Source of the DNA: Acidobacteria bacterium AB60
GTDB lineage: Bacteria; Acidobacteriota; Terriglobia; Terriglobales; Acidobacteriaceae
Reading direction: 5' to 3'
NCBI GenBank assembly: GCA_008682415.1
Contig: VANK01000004.1
Coordinates: forward strand, 1-64,000
DNA length: 64,000 bases
Made by a program: the position numbers and the translations under genes. Within the stretch, counting starts at the first letter, position 1, and every line of letters starts with the position of its first letter. Below the pieces are notes generated by a model. The model was not told where the DNA came from. It did no database searches and saw only the letters and a program-made list of their open reading frames with translations. Below are positions 8,238 to 16,152 of this stretch, piece after piece.

Positions 8238-8381
8238 TTTTACCGTCCGGTGAAGAAGCCGGTTTCTCTCCGCGTTGACGCCGACGTTCTGGACTGGTTT
8301 CAACGACAAGGAAGCGGCTACCAGACACGGATGAATGCCGTGCTGCGGGCCTACGTGGAAGAACACCGCAGCAGAGGTTGA
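8238..8381 (+). pseudogene. 5'-truncated BrnA/DUF4415-type antitoxin relic
   Basis: In this frame the sequence reads FYRPVKKPVSLRVDADVLDW and continues FQRQGSGYQTRMNAVLRAYV to a TGA at 8379-8381, an excellent match to the C-terminal part of COG3514/DUF4415 (BrnA-like) antitoxins. The N-terminal half is missing: upstream the frame runs through an AT-rich TATACGTATATGTATATAC stretch and hits a stop at 8187. No cognate BrnT-like toxin is adjacent; the DUF1569 gene lies there on the other strand. A GTG at 8250 could give a 43-aa peptide, so a mini-protein is not excluded. Confidence 0.7.
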
Positions 8382-8390
8382 GAATGCGGG

Positions 8391-8433
8391 GAAAAAAAGA
8401 GGTGTACCAGGGCCCAGTACATTCCAGTACACC
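8391..8433 (-). terminator. Rho-independent terminator of the di-haem oxidoreductase gene
   Basis: On the minus strand GGTGTAC...GTACACC (8433-8401) forms a hairpin followed by CTCTTTTTTTCCCC. It lies about 30 nt beyond the stop codon at 8463. CCAGTACA is also directly repeated in the loop region. Confidence 0.75.
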
Positions 8434-8462
8434 CCTAGCTCCGGGGGGAGGGACGCATACCC

Positions 8463-9770
8463 CTAGAGTGAATTGAGGAAGTTGAGGAGATCCTGCTTGT
8501 CGGCGGCGGGGAGTTCGGCGAAGTGTTCCGCGGGCTCGGAGGCTTCGACGCGATGGCGGGCGATGGCCTGATCGAGGGAGAGCGATTTGAGGTCGTGCAT
8601 GAAGCGCGACTTGGTGCGCAGTCCCCAGAGGGGCGCGGTGCGGAGCTTGTTGGCGGTTTCCTGAAGGCCAGGGGTCTGCACGATGCCGTCGCCGGTGCCG
8701 ATGTCGTGGAGCAGGAAGTCGCTGTAGGGATGGATGATCTTGCCGCCGATGGCGGCGGGGATCTTGTAGGCGTCTCCGTTGGGGCTGGAATCGGGAGCGC
8801 CTGTCTTGATGGAACCGACGTGACAGATGCTGCAGCCGAGGCGGCGGAAGAGGGCCTGGCCGTGTTGCGCCGAGGGTGTGCCTGCTAGCGCCAAATCCTG
8901 CGGAGGAACCTGGGTGGCGCGGATGAACTGGGCGAAGTGGTCGATGTCGGCCATGCCCAGGCTGTCGGAAACATCTTCCGGATCGGTGGTCTTCTTGCAG
9001 ACGGAGGTCGCGTCGACGGGGTGGAAGCGGTTGGTGACGCCCATCTCGTTGAGGTAGGCATCGGCGGCGAAGGAGAGCAGGCTGCCGTGCTGATCCTTCC
9101 AGCCAAAGCGGCCCACACGCTTGAAGCCGGAGGTCTCCGAGATCGCCACTTCAATGTATTCGCCGTGGATCTTTCCGTTGCTCTGGCCGGGCTGGTTTTC
9201 CGCGATGTCTTTGAGGGTCTGGTCGTCGATGGCTTCGACGAAGCCGTCACCGAGGGTGTTGAGCGCGGCGCGAAGGGTGCGGATGTTTTCCGTGTCGGGA
9301 ACGTGTTCCTGGGCTTCGGGGCAGGTAGCGCGGTCGTTCACGATGGAGCGGCCGGTGATGGGGGTCTTGCTGCCGGCGACGTAGATGGTGGGGTTGACGA
9401 AGTTGCCGGTGACGGGATCGCTGTGGCCCACGCGCAGTTCGGTGATCTGGCTGGCTCCGCCGGTGTTGGGGTTTTCGTGACAGGTGACGCAGGCGGTTCC
9501 GTTGTAGACGGGGCCGAGACCGGTCTGCGTGGGGTCGTCGCTCTTTTCCTGATGGTTGCGTTCAAATATCTGCTGATCGAGGGCGAAGGTGTCGCCGGAG
9601 GGCTCGTCGGCACCGTTGCTGACGCTTGCGGCGCTGTTGAAGCTGGGAGTGTTGAAGCCTGCGAGAGCATCGGGAGCAGACTGCTGCGCGATGCCGGTAA
9701 GAGCCGCAATCATGGCTGCGCAGCCGAGGGATGCGCCGAGGGAGAGCACAAATTTGCGTTGAGGGGGCAT
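8463..9770 (-). CDS. Di-haem oxidoreductase, DHOR/DUF1111 family c-type cytochrome
   Basis: 435 aa exported cytochrome. An N-terminal signal peptide (about residues 7-30) is followed by two haem c sites, C94-V-T-C97-H98 and C313-S-I-C316-H317, in the spacing of the di-haem oxidoreductase (DHOR, formerly thiol oxidoreductase) family related to di-haem cytochrome c peroxidases. Supporting segments: NTGGASQITELRVGH after haem 1 and RTAPLWGLRTKSRFMHDLKS near the C-terminus. A strong GGAGGA lies 5 nt before the ATG. Probably periplasmic electron transfer; the substrate is unknown. It sits alone with its own terminator. Confidence 0.85.
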   Translation of the reverse strand: MPPQRKFVLSLGASLGCAAMIAALTGIAQQSAPDALAGFNTPSFNSAASVSNGADEPSGDTFALDQQIFERNHQEKSDDPTQTGLGPVYNGTACVTCHENPNTGGASQITELRVGHSDPVTGNFVNPTIYVAGSKTPITGRSIVNDRATCPEAQEHVPDTENIRTLRAALNTLGDGFVEAIDDQTLKDIAENQPGQSNGKIHGEYIEVAISETSGFKRVGRFGWKDQHGSLLSFAADAYLNEMGVTNRFHPVDATSVCKKTTDPEDVSDSLGMADIDHFAQFIRATQVPPQDLALAGTPSAQHGQALFRRLGCSICHVGSIKTGAPDSSPNGDAYKIPAAIGGKIIHPYSDFLLHDIGTGDGIVQTPGLQETANKLRTAPLWGLRTKSRFMHDLKSLSLDQAIARHRVEASEPAEHFAELPAADKQDLLNFLNSL

Positions 9771-9926
9771 GCAGTTCCTCCGAGGATTTTTTTGACGAGC
9801 AGCCGCCAGCCACGCCGGGAGGGCATGGAGGGAGCGGGGCGTCTGGCGTCTGCGAAGGAGGAAACTGAGGAGGCGCGTGGTTATTCTTACGCGCCGGTTA
9901 AAATCCGCGCGGGCACGGCGGGGTTT

Positions 9927-11054
9927 TTAGCGAGGGTCGAGGAACTGGAATAGCGAGGGCTCGTCTTGCTGTTGTTGCGGGGGGGCCACCTGCCCAGGCT
10001 CGGCTGGCGCCGATTCGACGAGGATCTCGGATGGTTCGACTGTTGTCTCTGCGGCCGCTGGCTGCGGAGAGTCGGCCAGCCAGCGGCGGGTATTGAGCAG
10101 CTGGCGCTGATCGAGGGCCCACACTTTGCCGGTCAGTTCCTCCGGTCCCTTCCCTTCCCGATCGTTCTTTTCGAATTCAGAGGCCATGGCCTGCATTTTG
10201 GCGTCGAGGTCATCAATGAAGCTGAGGGCCAGGGCTTCGGGGGTCATGGGCATCTTGGGCGAGCCGAACTCGAGCTTGCCGTGATGCGAAAGGACGAGGT
10301 GCAGGACGAGTGTCTTGAGCTTGGGGGGGAAGCCGGGCAGCGCGTCCATGGTGCGCTCCGCCAATGAGGCGCCCATGGCGATGTGGCCGAGGAGCACGCC
10401 GTCCAGTGTGTAGTCGAAGCCGACGTCCCAGGAGAGCTCGCGCAGCTTGCCGATGTCGTGGAGGATGACACCGGTGAGGAGCAGGTCGCGGTGGACGAGG
10501 GGGTAATGAGGGGCGATGCGATCGGCGAGGGTGAGGAGGCTGACGACGTGCTCGAGGAGGCCACCGAGCCAGGCGTGGTGCAGCTGCTTGGCGGCGGGCG
10601 CCTCGCGGAAGGCGCCGGCAATCTGCGGGTCGGCGAAGATTGTGGTGAGCAGGCGCTTGAGGTCAGGATCGGTGAAGGAGTCGACGAAGGCGAGGAGGCG
10701 CGCCCAGAGCTCGTCGATGTTGTAGGTGGTGGCGGGCATGAGGTCGGACTTTTCGACTTCGGAGGCGTAGGCGCGCCGCAGCTGCTCCACCTTCATTTGC
10801 AGGCGGTCGTTGTAGCGGGTGACACAGCCGCGGGCCTTGACGATGTCGCCGCGTTCGATGTCGCGGGCGATGCGCTGGTCGGCGGGATCCCACACGCGGC
10901 CTTCAAGCTGACCGGTCTTATCGCAGAAGACGAAGTTGAGGTAAGGCTTGTTGGTCTGGGTGGTGCGGTTCTGTCGGGAGAGGACGAGGAAGAAGCTGTC
11001 GAAGAGTTTGCCTTCTTCAAAGGAAGAGAGGGCGGAGATATAGATATCTTTCAT
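9927..11054 (-). CDS. YhaM-like 3'-5' exoribonuclease (OB-fold plus HD domain)
   Basis: 375 aa from ATG 11054 (KDIYISALSSFEEG); the open frame upstream is translated repeat. The N-terminal 100 residues form an OB-fold nucleic-acid-binding domain (SFFLVLSRQNRTTQTNKPYL, GQLEGRVWD). A metal-dependent HD domain follows: HHAWLGGLLEHVVSL, then ILHDIGKLREL, then LVLSHHGKLEFG, giving the usual H...HD...H ligands. This is the layout of YhaM/CbfA1 exonucleases. The last 50 residues are Glu/Pro/Gln-rich and probably disordered. Downstream of the polyketide operon but separated from it by the repeat at 11080-11150. Confidence 0.88.
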   Translation of the reverse strand: MKDIYISALSSFEEGKLFDSFFLVLSRQNRTTQTNKPYLNFVFCDKTGQLEGRVWDPADQRIARDIERGDIVKARGCVTRYNDRLQMKVEQLRRAYASEVEKSDLMPATTYNIDELWARLLAFVDSFTDPDLKRLLTTIFADPQIAGAFREAPAAKQLHHAWLGGLLEHVVSLLTLADRIAPHYPLVHRDLLLTGVILHDIGKLRELSWDVGFDYTLDGVLLGHIAMGASLAERTMDALPGFPPKLKTLVLHLVLSHHGKLEFGSPKMPMTPEALALSFIDDLDAKMQAMASEFEKNDREGKGPEELTGKVWALDQRQLLNTRRWLADSPQPAAAETTVEPSEILVESAPAEPGQVAPPQQQQDEPSLFQFLDPR

Positions 11055-11079
11055 GTCTCGGTGCAAGGGTAACAAAGGC

Positions 11080-11152
11080 GAGGGGCGAGAGACGAGGGCC
11101 AAGTACCAAGAGACGAGGGCCAAGTACCAAGGGCCGAGGGCCAAGGGACGAG
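11080..11152. repeat. Heptamer tandem repeat (AGGGCCA/AGTACCA/AGAGACG)n
   Basis: About ten 7-nt units, each beginning AG (AGGGGCG, AGAGACG, AGGGCCA, AGTACCA, AGAGACG, AGGGCCA, AGTACCA, AGGGCCG, AGGGCCA, AGGGACG), with a higher-order 21-nt repeat of three units. Ends next to the stop codon of the FAD oxidoreductase gene at 11158. Confidence 0.9.
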
Positions 11153-11157
11153 ACGGG

Positions 11158-12282
11158 TTACGGGGTGGAGGGCAAGGCTGCAGCGGGGATGCGGGTGGCG
11201 GAGGCGATCCAGCGGATTGCGAGGGGGAAGGCGGAGAAGGCGGGCGGCGCGAGGTAGCGTGCGAACGGCTGCACGGCGGCGACGGAGAGGCCGACCGCGA
11301 GCTTCATGCTGCGACGAAGCTGGCCGACGAGCGTGTGTTCATAATCGGCGGGCGAGGAGCCGGCGAGGAATCCGGATGCGGCGAGCGCGGCGGAGTGCAG
11401 GGCGATGGACATGCCGTCGCCGGTGAAGGAGGGGATGACGGCGACCTGGTCGCCGAGGGACCAGAGCGAGGCATTGCGGTGAGGAGAGCCGAGGTGGCCG
11501 TAGGGGATGGAGGAGACGGCGAGGGGACGCTCCCAGAGAGGAGCAGCGCCCTGGAGCAGGTGGCGGATGCGGCGGTTCTGGGCGAGCAAGCTGTCGAGAA
11601 GGGCGGGCCAGTTGCCAGCCTGGCGGAGGGTGGCTTTGCGGACGACGAGGCAGAGATTGGCGACTTCGTTCTCGACCAGGGCGAGTCCACCATAGCCGCC
11701 CGGAAAGAGAAAGAGCTCCATGGCATCGCGCAGATCAGCGGTGTTGGCGGGAGCGAGGCGCCAGTGGAGCTTGAAGCCGACAAGATCGGACTGGGCTCCG
11801 GGGGAGCGGCGCCAGCCGCGCAGGTCGTGCTTGCCGGTGGCGAGAAAGACGGTGGGAGCGGTGAAGGTGGCGCCGCCGGCGATGCGGGCGGTCCAGTTGC
11901 CGGCGCTGCGTTCGAGGTGCTCTGCGGCGGCACCGCGGCGGATGGTGCAGCCTTCTTCGGCGGCGCGGGCGAGCAGGGCCTCGTCGAGCGTACAGCGGGA
12001 GAGGGAGAGCGCCGTAAATGGAAGCGGGGATTCCACTGTGCGATGAGCGACGGAGAGGCGGAGGCGGTGGATGGGGACGGCGCCGAGAGCGAGAGGATCG
12101 ATACCGGCGAGGCGCAGGTAGCCGACCGCCTCGGGGCTGAGGAACTCGCCGCAGACTTTGTGGTGCGGGGAACTTTCTTTTTCAAGGAGGAGAGCACGAC
12201 GGCCGGCGCGGGCGAGCAACAGGCCTGCCATGCTGCCGGCGAGGCCTCCGCCGAGGATGAGGCAATCGGGGGCGGGAGTCAT
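11158..12282 (-). CDS. FAD-dependent oxidoreductase, geranylgeranyl-reductase-like
   Basis: 374 aa. The N-terminal Rossmann motif LILGGGLAGSMAG with acidic ELEKE-like end (LLLEKE) binds FAD; HKVCGEFLSPEAV is the CGE signature common in geranylgeranyl-reductase and related flavoprotein monooxygenases; LGDQVAVIPSFTGDGMSIAL is the second FAD contact. The ATG overlaps the methyltransferase stop by 4 nt (ATGA), so the genes are translationally coupled. With the type III PKS upstream, the likely role is oxidation or reduction of the polyketide, as with the flavoprotein hydroxylase SrsC in the Streptomyces srsABC phenolic lipid operon (analogy, not proven). Confidence 0.83.
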   Translation of the reverse strand: MTPAPDCLILGGGLAGSMAGLLLARAGRRALLLEKESSPHHKVCGEFLSPEAVGYLRLAGIDPLALGAVPIHRLRLSVAHRTVESPLPFTALSLSRCTLDEALLARAAEEGCTIRRGAAAEHLERSAGNWTARIAGGATFTAPTVFLATGKHDLRGWRRSPGAQSDLVGFKLHWRLAPANTADLRDAMELFLFPGGYGGLALVENEVANLCLVVRKATLRQAGNWPALLDSLLAQNRRIRHLLQGAAPLWERPLAVSSIPYGHLGSPHRNASLWSLGDQVAVIPSFTGDGMSIALHSAALAASGFLAGSSPADYEHTLVGQLRRSMKLAVGLSVAAVQPFARYLAPPAFSAFPLAIRWIASATRIPAAALPSTP

Positions 12283-13037
12283 GGACGGCTTCCGGTCTTC
12301 TGCCTGGCGACGCAGAGGCGGCCGGGGGTGAATCCGCGGAGGGTGTAGTCGCGCGGATTGAGGCCTGCGGCGGCGCAGTAGTGATGCCAGTCTTCCGGGC
12401 GGAAGGCGCGGGCGATGGAGACGGGGCCATCGTGCTGAACGAACGGGTGGAGTCGCATGAGGCGGGTGAAGGCGTAGAGCAGACGGTAAGGCACCGGGCG
12501 GCGGGAGAGATCGTTGATGAACCAGCCGTGCGTGGCATGGTCTTCCATCCATTGCAGGAAGCGAACGACATCAGAGTCGGTGAGGTGGTGGGCCATGAGC
12601 GAGCTGATGATCAGGTGGGGAGGATCGGGCGGCTGGCAGGTGAAGACATCGCCGGTGATCCAGCGGATGGTGCTGTGCGGAGGCGAGGCTTGTGCCGCGA
12701 TGACGGCGGTGTCGGGGTTGAGGTCGAGGCCGGTGAGTTGGACGGCGATCCCCTTCCCTTTGGCCCACTGCTCGATGCGGCGGAGGGTGTCGCCGTAGCC
12801 GCTGCCGATGTCGAGGATGCGCAGGCCGGAGGTTGGGTTGAGGGATTCGAGCCAGTGGAGGATGGGGCGGTAGCCGAAGAGAACGCGATTGAGCCAGGCG
12901 ACGTCGCGAAGGCAGGCGCGCAGCTCATCGCGGGAGCAGGGCTGGTCCATGAGCTCGGGCAGCTCGTGGGGCTGGGCCCGGCGGGAGAGGTCGGGGAGAA
13001 GCGGCTGGGGGGAACCGGCAATCGGGTAATCAGCCAA
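12279..13037 (-). CDS. Class I SAM-dependent methyltransferase of the type III PKS operon
   Basis: 252 aa, cytoplasmic. Motif I is LRILDIGSGYGDTLRRIE, followed by LTGLDLNPDTAV (motif II acidic residue binding the SAM ribose) and a DVF/SSLMAHHLTDSDV region like motif IV. It overlaps the FAD oxidoreductase gene by 4 nt and starts 67 nt after the PKS stop. The placement predicts methylation, on oxygen or carbon, of the PKS product, corresponding to SrsB in the srsABC system in position though not necessarily in family. Confidence 0.85.
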   Translation of the reverse strand: MADYPIAGSPQPLLPDLSRRAQPHELPELMDQPCSRDELRACLRDVAWLNRVLFGYRPILHWLESLNPTSGLRILDIGSGYGDTLRRIEQWAKGKGIAVQLTGLDLNPDTAVIAAQASPPHSTIRWITGDVFTCQPPDPPHLIISSLMAHHLTDSDVVRFLQWMEDHATHGWFINDLSRRPVPYRLLYAFTRLMRLHPFVQHDGPVSIARAFRPEDWHHYCAAAGLNPRDYTLRGFTPGRLCVARQKTGSRP

Positions 13038-13104
13038 AGGACCTCGCGTTAAGAGGGATGAGGGTTGTTCGCCGCACGGCCGGCAGGTTCAGGCGAGGGC
13101 GGGC

Positions 13105-14175
13105 TCAGGCGGCGTGGAAGAGCATGGTTTCCGCGGTGACGCCAGGGCCGAAGGACATGGCGCAGCCCTGCTGGCCGGATTGCGCTTCTGCCATGACCTG
13201 CTGGAGGACGAACATGACGGTTGCGGAGGACATGTTGCCGTAGCGGCAGAGGATGTCGCGGGAGAAGCGCATGGCGTCGGGGGGGAGCTCGAGGCCGTGT
13301 TCGACGGCGTCGAGGATGGTGCGGCCGCCGGGGTGGACGGCCCAGAGATCGAAGGAGAGGGGATCGCGGCCGCGGGTGAACTGCGTGCCGGATTCCTTCA
13401 TGGCGCGACGCAGTTCGCTGGGGACCTGGCCGGAGAGATGCATGTCGAAGCCGCCATTGCCGATCTTCCAGGTGATCAGGTGGGCGGATTCCGGGATGCT
13501 GACGGCGAGAAAGCTGTCGAGGGCGAGGCCGCGCTCGTCGGCGGTGACGAGGGCGGCGCTGCAGCCGTCGGCAAAGAGGAGGAAGGAGAGGACCTGCTCC
13601 AGGTCGTCGGTCTCCTGCATGTGCAGGGAGCAGAGCTCGAGGTTGAGGATGAGGACACGGGCTTCGGGGGTAGACCGGACGATGTGGTGGGCGGATTTCA
13701 GGGCGTTGATGGCGGCGTAGCAGCCCATGAAGCCGATCATGGTGCGTTCGACGGAGGGGCTGAGGCCGAGGTGGCGGACGACGTCGAAGTCGAGGCCTGG
13801 GGCGTAGAGGCCGGTGCAGGTGGTGACGAGGACGTGGGTGATGGAGTCGCGTTCGGCGGGGGTGAGGGCCAGGCGGTTGAGGGCGCACTTGGCGAGGCGC
13901 GGCGCATACTGCTCAAAAGCAGACATTCTTCTTCCGGTATCCGGGAAGCTGCCGGGGACGTAGAGTTCTTCGGCATCGCGCCACTTGCCGTCTTCGGCGG
14001 GGACGGGCTGGACGAAGGAGTAGCGATGTTCGATGCCGGACAGACGAACCATGCGGCGGAAGAGGCTGCGGGTGGTGCCGGGGGGGAGGAGGGTTTCGGC
14101 GAAGTCGACGAAAGGCCGGTGTACGTCGTGAGGCGGCACGGCGGTGGCGATGCGATTGATGTGCGCTGCGGGCAT
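13105..14175 (-). CDS. Type III polyketide synthase (chalcone/alkylresorcinol/alkylpyrone synthase-like)
   Basis: 356 aa thiolase-fold enzyme. The triad is visible: C120 in VTTCTGLYAPGLD, H281 in WAVHPGG and N314 in RYGNMSS; the His-to-Asn spacing of 33 equals that of plant chalcone synthase. The C-terminal SFGPGVTAE matches the conserved GFGPG loop. Such enzymes condense malonyl units onto an acyl starter; bacterial ones of this kind often make alkylresorcinols or alkylpyrones from fatty acyl starters. AGGAGG lies just before the ATG. First gene of a three-gene minus-strand operon with a methyltransferase and an FAD enzyme. Confidence 0.92.
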   Translation of the reverse strand: MPAAHINRIATAVPPHDVHRPFVDFAETLLPPGTTRSLFRRMVRLSGIEHRYSFVQPVPAEDGKWRDAEELYVPGSFPDTGRRMSAFEQYAPRLAKCALNRLALTPAERDSITHVLVTTCTGLYAPGLDFDVVRHLGLSPSVERTMIGFMGCYAAINALKSAHHIVRSTPEARVLILNLELCSLHMQETDDLEQVLSFLLFADGCSAALVTADERGLALDSFLAVSIPESAHLITWKIGNGGFDMHLSGQVPSELRRAMKESGTQFTRGRDPLSFDLWAVHPGGRTILDAVEHGLELPPDAMRFSRDILCRYGNMSSATVMFVLQQVMAEAQSGQQGCAMSFGPGVTAETMLFHAA

Positions 14176-14499
14176 AGCCCTCCTGGGGAACTGGCCGAGG
14201 GGGACCGCGGCTCAGGGGTTTCGACGTACGGGGCGCCGGGAGGTTGCACGATCCGTCGGCCGGGTGACGATGGTCTGACAATTGGCGACCGGGAGCCCTG
14301 GATTTCATGGTACGCGCGGGAGTTCGGGCAAATGGTTTTGAACCTTCGGGAAACAGCTAGGCTGATTCGGCATCCAAAAAATTCGCATGGGCAAGTTTCC
14401 AGTATGGCGAAAGCGAGTTTGTTCTCGTGCGCCGAACGATTGCCGGTTGCCAAGGCGTTGTGGAAGCGAAGGCGCCGGCGGCCCATAGAGTCTGAGGTG
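14176..14499. other. Divergent promoter region between PKS operon and histidine kinase
   Basis: 324 nt with no gene I can support. It must hold the promoters of the PKS operon (minus) and the kinase (plus). The middle (about 14330-14430) is locally A/T-richer than its surroundings. I could not pick convincing -35/-10 pairs. An ATG at 14404, in frame with the kinase, would extend the protein by 32 Arg-rich residues. Confidence 0.5.
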
Positions 14500-16152
14500 A
14501 TGATCTCGAGCGGGCCCTTACAAAACGCGACCCTGCGAGGAGGCGAGGCAGGATTGTCTCCGATCGCCGGACAGGGTGAGATGGCTGAGCTTGTGCGGCA
14601 CTGCACCTGGGAGAAGACTCCCCTGGGGGCGATGGAGGGGTGGCCGCAGGAACTGCTGGCGTGCGTCAACATGACGCTGGCTTCTCCGCTTCCGGCGCGG
14701 ACGCTGTGGGGACGGGAGCTGATCCTGATCTACAACGATGCGTACCGGCAGTTTCCGGGGAAGCGGCACCCCGAGGCGCTGGGGATGTCGGCCCGCGAGG
14801 TATACCGGGATTCGTGGCACGTGGTGGGACCGATTCTGGAGGAGGCATTCGCCGCGGGCCGCGGATTCCATCACGCGGGGCTCTGCGTTCCGTTGCCCGG
14901 GGAGAAGGGACCGGAGGACCACTTCCTGAACTACACATCGGTGCCCATCTTCCAGGGGGGGCAGGTTGCGGGGCTGTTTGGAACGCTGCACGACGTGACC
15001 GAGGAGGTGATCGCGCTGCGCCGGCTGCGGGAGAAGGAGGCGCAGACGGAGCGCATTCTGCAGAGCATTGGGGATGCAGTGATCGTGACGGATGCGGAGG
15101 CGCGGGTGGTGCGCATGAATCCGGTGGCGGAGTCGCTGACCGGATGGTGGTCCAGCGAAGCGGCGGGACGGCCGCTGGGCGGTGTGTTCCGGCTGGTGGA
15201 TGAGGGAACACGCGCCCCGGTAGAGACCCTGGCGGAGAAGATACGGCGGCGGCCGGTGGTGTTTTCGGGGGGTCAGCAGGCGTTGCTGGTATCGAAGAGC
15301 GGCGCGGAGATGGCGGTTGAGAACAACGGCGCCCCGATTCTGGACGACGAGGGGAACCTGACGGGGATTGTGCTGGTGTTCCGGAACGTAGACGAGCGGC
15401 GCAGGACCGAGTCGGCGCTTTTAAAGAGCGAGAAGCTGGCGGCGGTGGGACGGCTAGCCTCGTCGATTGCGCACGAGATCAACAATCCGCTCGAGTCGGT
15501 CATGAACCTGATCTACCTGGCGCGGCACTCGGAGGGAGAGGACTCGAGAAGGTACCTGGACCTGGCCGATGAGGAGATCCGGCGGGTGTCGATCATCGCG
15601 AACCAGACGCTGCGTTTTCGCAAGCAGGCGTCGAGCCCGCAGGCAGCGACGGCGAACGACCTGTTCTCGACGGTGATGAGCATTTACGAGGGCAGGCTGA
15701 AGAATGCGCGGGTGGCGGTGGAGAGGCGGTTCCGCGCGCGAGAGCCGGTGGTGTGCTTCCAGGGGGATGTGCGGCAGGTGTTGAACAACCTGGTGTCGAA
15801 CGCACTGGAGGCGATGCCCTTCGGGGGCAGGCTGCTGATCCGGAGCCGGGCCGGGCGGAACTGGAAGACGGGGGAGCGCGGTCTGGTGCTGACGATCGCG
15901 GATAACGGCAGCGGAATTCCGCCGGAGGTGCGAAAGCACATCTTCGACGCATTCTTCACGACCAAAGGAACCGCGGGGAACGGGCTGGGGCTGTGGGTCT
16001 CGCAGGAGATTGTTGAGCGGCACCACGGCGTGTTGCGGGTACGCAGCACGCAGCGCGAGGGGCGCAGCGGGACGACTTTCACGCTGTTTCTACCGTTTGA
16101 GCCGCCGGCGGATACGGAAGCGATCGACCATCGCGATCGCGCGGCTAGTTGA
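14500..16152 (+). CDS. PAS-domain sensor histidine kinase
   Basis: 550 aa from ATG 14500; the frame is open far upstream only because it mirrors the PKS gene. An N-terminal PAS-like sensor (about residues 20-180, with ARTLWGRELILIYNDAYRQF) is followed by a second PAS domain (RILQSIGDAVIVTDAEARVV, about 185-310). HisKA has the phosphoacceptor H325 in SSIAHEINNPLES. HATPase_c shows the N box NLVSNALEAMP, G1 box DNGSGIP and G2 box TAGNGLGLWV. No membrane segment and no receiver, so this is a soluble kinase whose partner regulator is elsewhere. Its stop overlaps the convergent secreted-protein gene by 8 nt. Confidence 0.87.
   Translation: MISSGPLQNATLRGGEAGLSPIAGQGEMAELVRHCTWEKTPLGAMEGWPQELLACVNMTLASPLPARTLWGRELILIYNDAYRQFPGKRHPEALGMSAREVYRDSWHVVGPILEEAFAAGRGFHHAGLCVPLPGEKGPEDHFLNYTSVPIFQGGQVAGLFGTLHDVTEEVIALRRLREKEAQTERILQSIGDAVIVTDAEARVVRMNPVAESLTGWWSSEAAGRPLGGVFRLVDEGTRAPVETLAEKIRRRPVVFSGGQQALLVSKSGAEMAVENNGAPILDDEGNLTGIVLVFRNVDERRRTESALLKSEKLAAVGRLASSIAHEINNPLESVMNLIYLARHSEGEDSRRYLDLADEEIRRVSIIANQTLRFRKQASSPQAATANDLFSTVMSIYEGRLKNARVAVERRFRAREPVVCFQGDVRQVLNNLVSNALEAMPFGGRLLIRSRAGRNWKTGERGLVLTIADNGSGIPPEVRKHIFDAFFTTKGTAGNGLGLWVSQEIVERHHGVLRVRSTQREGRSGTTFTLFLPFEPPADTEAIDHRDRAAS

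Noticed and set aside
13114..14499. Long N-terminal extension of the histidine kinase frame
   Set aside because: It mirrors the PKS gene on the other strand, is rich in Gly/Ala/Glu/Asp, and shows no domain before residue 1 of the proposed start.
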